Shown: positions 4,154 through 6,139 of the stretch, piece by piece
Layout: each line of letters starts with the position of its first letter
Numbering within the stretch: the first letter of the stretch is position 1
Assembly (NCBI GenBank): GCA_028687395.1
Contig: JAQUAE010000125.1
Location: 1 to 6,139 of the forward strand
Origin: Anaerolineales bacterium
Lineage (GTDB): Bacteria > Chloroflexota > Anaerolineae > Anaerolineales > UBA4823
Direction of reading: 5' to 3'
Length of the DNA: 6,139 nt
Made by a program: the position numbers and the translations under genes
Notes under the pieces: generated by a model
Databases searched by the model: none
What the model was told of the DNA's origin: nothing
Seen by the model: the letters and a program-made list of their open reading frames with translations, nothing else

Positions 4154-6139
4154 CCTTCGGCGTTTCCTTCCAGGAAGGCCGCGTCCTCGGCCTGGGCGAC
4201 GCGCTTCCCTTCCGCCACGTTGACGGTGGTCAGGATGAAGCCCCCGACGACGAAGAAGGCAATCAAGCTGAGGACGGCCGGGCGGCTGTTTCCCAGCCAG
4301 GCGCCGGCGGCGGCGAAGAACAGTGGCCCGATGAAGGCCGAGAACTTCTCCATGATGCCGAACAGCCCGAAGAACTCGCCGCTCTTCGTGGCCGGCGACA
4401 TACCGGCGTACAGGCTGCGGCTCAACGCCTGGCTGCCTCCCTGAACGATGGCGACCATCCAGGCCAGGAACCAGAATTCGATGACCGAGTTGAGGAAATA
4501 ACCCCAGATGGCGATGACGGTGTACACCAGGAGCGAAAGCAGGATGCTGCGCTTGGTATCCAGGAATTTCACCACCCCCGAGAACAGTAGCTTCCCAAAC
4601 AAGAAAGCCAGCAAGAGCCCGATGAGCTCCAGGATGACGATCAAACCGATGATGGTGCCCAAATTGCTAACCCGAACCGCGGGCAGCACCTCGATTCCGC
4701 CCAGGGTGATGGCGGTCCCCTGGCTCGCCGGATTGCTTTGCCCGGTGTTGACGATGCTCAGGGTGTGCTCACCGGGCGATTGGGCGTCGAAAGTCTGGCT
4801 GACCTCGTAGCGCACCGTGCGGTTGTAGCCATCGACGGTGACCGGTTGGTTGCTGGTCTCGTCGATGACGGGTTGGCCGTCGATCAGCGCGGCCCAGATG
4901 CCCCCATCCGGACCCAGGCTATGAGTGATTTTAATTTTTTGTCCGTTGAAGGCAAAATCGAAACGTGCGGCGGGGTCGGTGGAATGGATGTACACTGCGT
5001 CGGAATCGCTGCCCAGCTCCTTGGCCGGCACCGTGGTGGTTTGCCAGCTTCCGGTCAGGCGGATAGCGGGCGCATCGGCTGTATAGGCGCCCTCGCCGAC
5101 AGCGGTGCTGGTGTTTGCGAAGCGCGGCGCGGGAGAACCGACGACATCGGAGGGCAACGCACGCGCCCCATAGACGCCGCACAACGGCAGCGCCACCAGG
5201 TTGAAGAGGACGAAGGCCAGGTACAGTGGGCGTTTTTTATCACCCGTGGAGGGCAAGCGGCCGAAGATCAGGCTGTAAGGGATGCCGACAAATTGCACCA
5301 GCAACAGTGCCAGGATCAGCTCCACGGAACCAAATCCGAGCTCGGCGCCGTAAATTGCCGCCACCCCGATGATAGTTCCGATGCCATCATTGTAGACTAA
5401 GAACGCCAGCAGGAGTTTGAACAGCTCCCGATATTGGCGGATATCACCCAGGGTTTTACCCAGGCGCTTGAAGCTGGCGGCGAGCAGGTTTTCGCCATCG
5501 CCGAGCCGGGCCGTTGCTGTGTGTGGTTCGGGCACGTGGCGGAAAATGGGGATGGAGAACAGCGCCCACCAGATGGCGACGCTGAGGAAGGAGAGGCGCG
5601 GTCCCCAGGTGCCGGGAAGCAACTGGATCATGACGATGTTGATTGCCAGCAGGATGCCGCCGCCCAGGTAGCCCATGGCATAGCCGCGCGTCGACACCCG
5701 GTCCTGGTCCTCTTCCCTGGCCACGTGGGCCAGCAAGGCATCGTAGAACGAATTGGCGCCGCTGAAACCGATGCGCCCGATGATCCCCAGGATGGAGGCC
5801 AGAATCCAATCGCCGGTGCTGACCAGGACGAGCAACGCCGTGGCGACGATTCCAATCCCGGCGAAGATCGCCAGAAGGCGTTTCTTGCCGCGCATGATAT
5901 CCGAGATCGTCCCCAGGATGGGCGAGAGGATAGCGATGATGAATAAGGACAGGCTGAGCCCAAAGCTCCAATAAGCCGTGGCGACGGCCGCGCTGGGCAG
6001 CGTGGCGCCGGCGACCTGGCTGAAGTACACCGGCAGCACCGCCGCCAGGATCGTGGTGGCAAACGCGGAGTTTGCCCAGTCGTACATGGTCCATGCCCAG
6101 ATGCGGCGTTTGTAAGTGGCCTCATCGAGGCTGGTGAAG
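4150..6139 (-). CDS. UMF1/Atg22-type major facilitator transporter with an inserted exported domain (5' end beyond window)
   Basis: The frame runs to the right edge without a stop. Although an ATG lies at 6087-6085, it falls inside the family's conserved start region (KRRIWAWTMYDWANSAF is encoded across it), so the true start lies past 6139. Numbered from that ATG, 645 residues are visible. Family marks are YDWANSAFATT (2-12), the DIMRGKKRLL motif-A loop (63-72), the DRVSTRGYAMGYLGGG cytoplasmic region (129-144), and GGSQALSRSLYAGMSP (550-565) followed by GEFFGLFG (570-577). I count about 14 hydrophobic segments near 5-24, 34-58, 69-90, 94-112, 136-156, 166-183, 223-247, 255-277, 286-308, 476-500, 512-531, 535-555, 572-597 and 602-625. 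Lysine/arginine-rich loops fall consistently on the cytoplasmic side. Residues about 309-472 are a polar, beta-rich block predicted outside. The family exports or imports amino acids or other small molecules; the substrate here is unknown. It heads the visible minus-strand operon. Confidence 0.92.
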   Translation of the reverse strand, partial: FTSLDEATYKRRIWAWTMYDWANSAFATTILAAVLPVYFSQVAGATLPSAAVATAYWSFGLSLSLFIIAILSPILGTISDIMRGKKRLLAIFAGIGIVATALLVLVSTGDWILASILGIIGRIGFSGANSFYDALLAHVAREEDQDRVSTRGYAMGYLGGGILLAINIVMIQLLPGTWGPRLSFLSVAIWWALFSIPIFRHVPEPHTATARLGDGENLLAASFKRLGKTLGDIRQYRELFKLLLAFLVYNDGIGTIIGVAAIYGAELGFGSVELILALLLVQFVGIPYSLIFGRLPSTGDKKRPLYLAFVLFNLVALPLCGVYGARALPSDVVGSPAPRFANTSTAVGEGAYTADAPAIRLTGSWQTTTVPAKELGSDSDAVYIHSTDPAARFDFAFNGQKIKITHSLGPDGGIWAALIDGQPVIDETSNQPVTVDGYNRTVRYEVSQTFDAQSPGEHTLSIVNTGQSNPASQGTAITLGGIEVLPAVRVSNLGTIIGLIVILELIGLLLAFLFGKLLFSGVVKFLDTKRSILLSLLVYTVIAIWGYFLNSVIEFWFLAWMVAIVQGGSQALSRSLYAGMSPATKSGEFFGLFGIMEKFSAFIGPLFFAAAGAWLGNSRPAVLSLIAFFVVGGFILTTVNVAEGKRVAQAEDAAFLEGNAEG
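4672..5163 (-). other. Region encoding the extracytoplasmic beta-rich insert of the transporter
   Basis: Codons for residues about 309-472 (numbered from ATG 6087) encode a domain without membrane segments. It begins with a Ser/Ala/Pro-rich linker (about 312-340), followed by alternating strands such as GSWQTTTVPA, DAVYIHS, ARFDFAFNGQKIKIT, GIWAALIDGQPV, VRYEVSQTF, GEHTLSIVNTG and AITLGGIEVLP. The order (a GSW opening, a hydrophobic-strand FNG turn, a vDGq turn, and a GeHTl...I.vl ending) resembles galactose-binding-like jelly-roll domains of secreted carbohydrate-active proteins. This is pattern recognition, not a search result. Confidence 0.6.

Noticed and set aside
3386..4444. A 352-codon open frame on the plus strand
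   Set aside because: It lies antisense to the well-supported UbiE-like gene and part of the transporter. Its translation is rich in Gln, Ala, Arg and His with no recognisable motif, which is typical of a shadow frame in GC-rich DNA.
4489..5163. Idea that the transporter insert is a separate gene or a mobile-element insertion
   Set aside because: The frame is continuous through the block with no stop, no terminal inverted repeats or target duplication are visible, and base composition is similar to the surroundings apart from a short AT-rich patch near 4930.
1..6139. tRNA, rRNA, riboswitch, CRISPR or transposon content
   Set aside because: No cloverleaf, conserved rRNA block, regularly spaced repeat or transposase motif was seen on either strand. 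Nearly every base is covered by the genes listed.

Overview
The window is 6.1 kb of GC-rich, densely packed bacterial DNA with no RNA genes, insertion sequences or CRISPR repeats that I can see. The style of the proteins (the UbiE-like YDLMNRLMT...QD signature, the UMF1-type transporter, and the methyltransferase beginning with a CDYEGSDY-like segment) reminds me of Chloroflexota, perhaps Anaerolineae. That is recognition from memory, not a computed placement.

Left arm, plus strand (1-2276): the first 60 bases may be the last 19 codons of an upstream gene. They lead into a complete UDP-glucose 6-dehydrogenase (62-1411), which supplies UDP-glucuronate for surface polysaccharides. Its C-terminal coding tail overlaps a class I SAM-dependent methyltransferase (about 1383-2276) that carries a Trm112-like four-cysteine zinc ribbon at its C-terminus.

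Right arm, minus strand (2263-6139, read right to left): a UMF1/Atg22-type major facilitator transporter whose N-terminus lies beyond the right edge, then a UbiE/MenG-like C-methyltransferase, then a short YhbP-like split-barrel flavin-family protein, then a second class I methyltransferase. Each of the three junctions is a 4-base stop/start overlap (GTGA, ATGA, ATGA), so the four genes look like one translationally coupled operon. The two arms converge and overlap tail to tail by 14 bases, so there is no intergenic gap larger than a few bases after position 61.

The most unusual object is the transporter. A block of about 160 residues, apparently an exported beta-sandwich domain, sits between membrane segments in its C-terminal half. 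The flanking membrane segments look like an extra pair, giving about 14 segments and three motif-A-like cytoplasmic loops where an ordinary family member has 12 and two. A transporter with a built-in extracytoplasmic domain, coupled to two methyltransferases and a flavin-family protein, could be a make-and-move unit for a methylated small molecule or lipid. That pathway is inference; the gene layout is directly visible.
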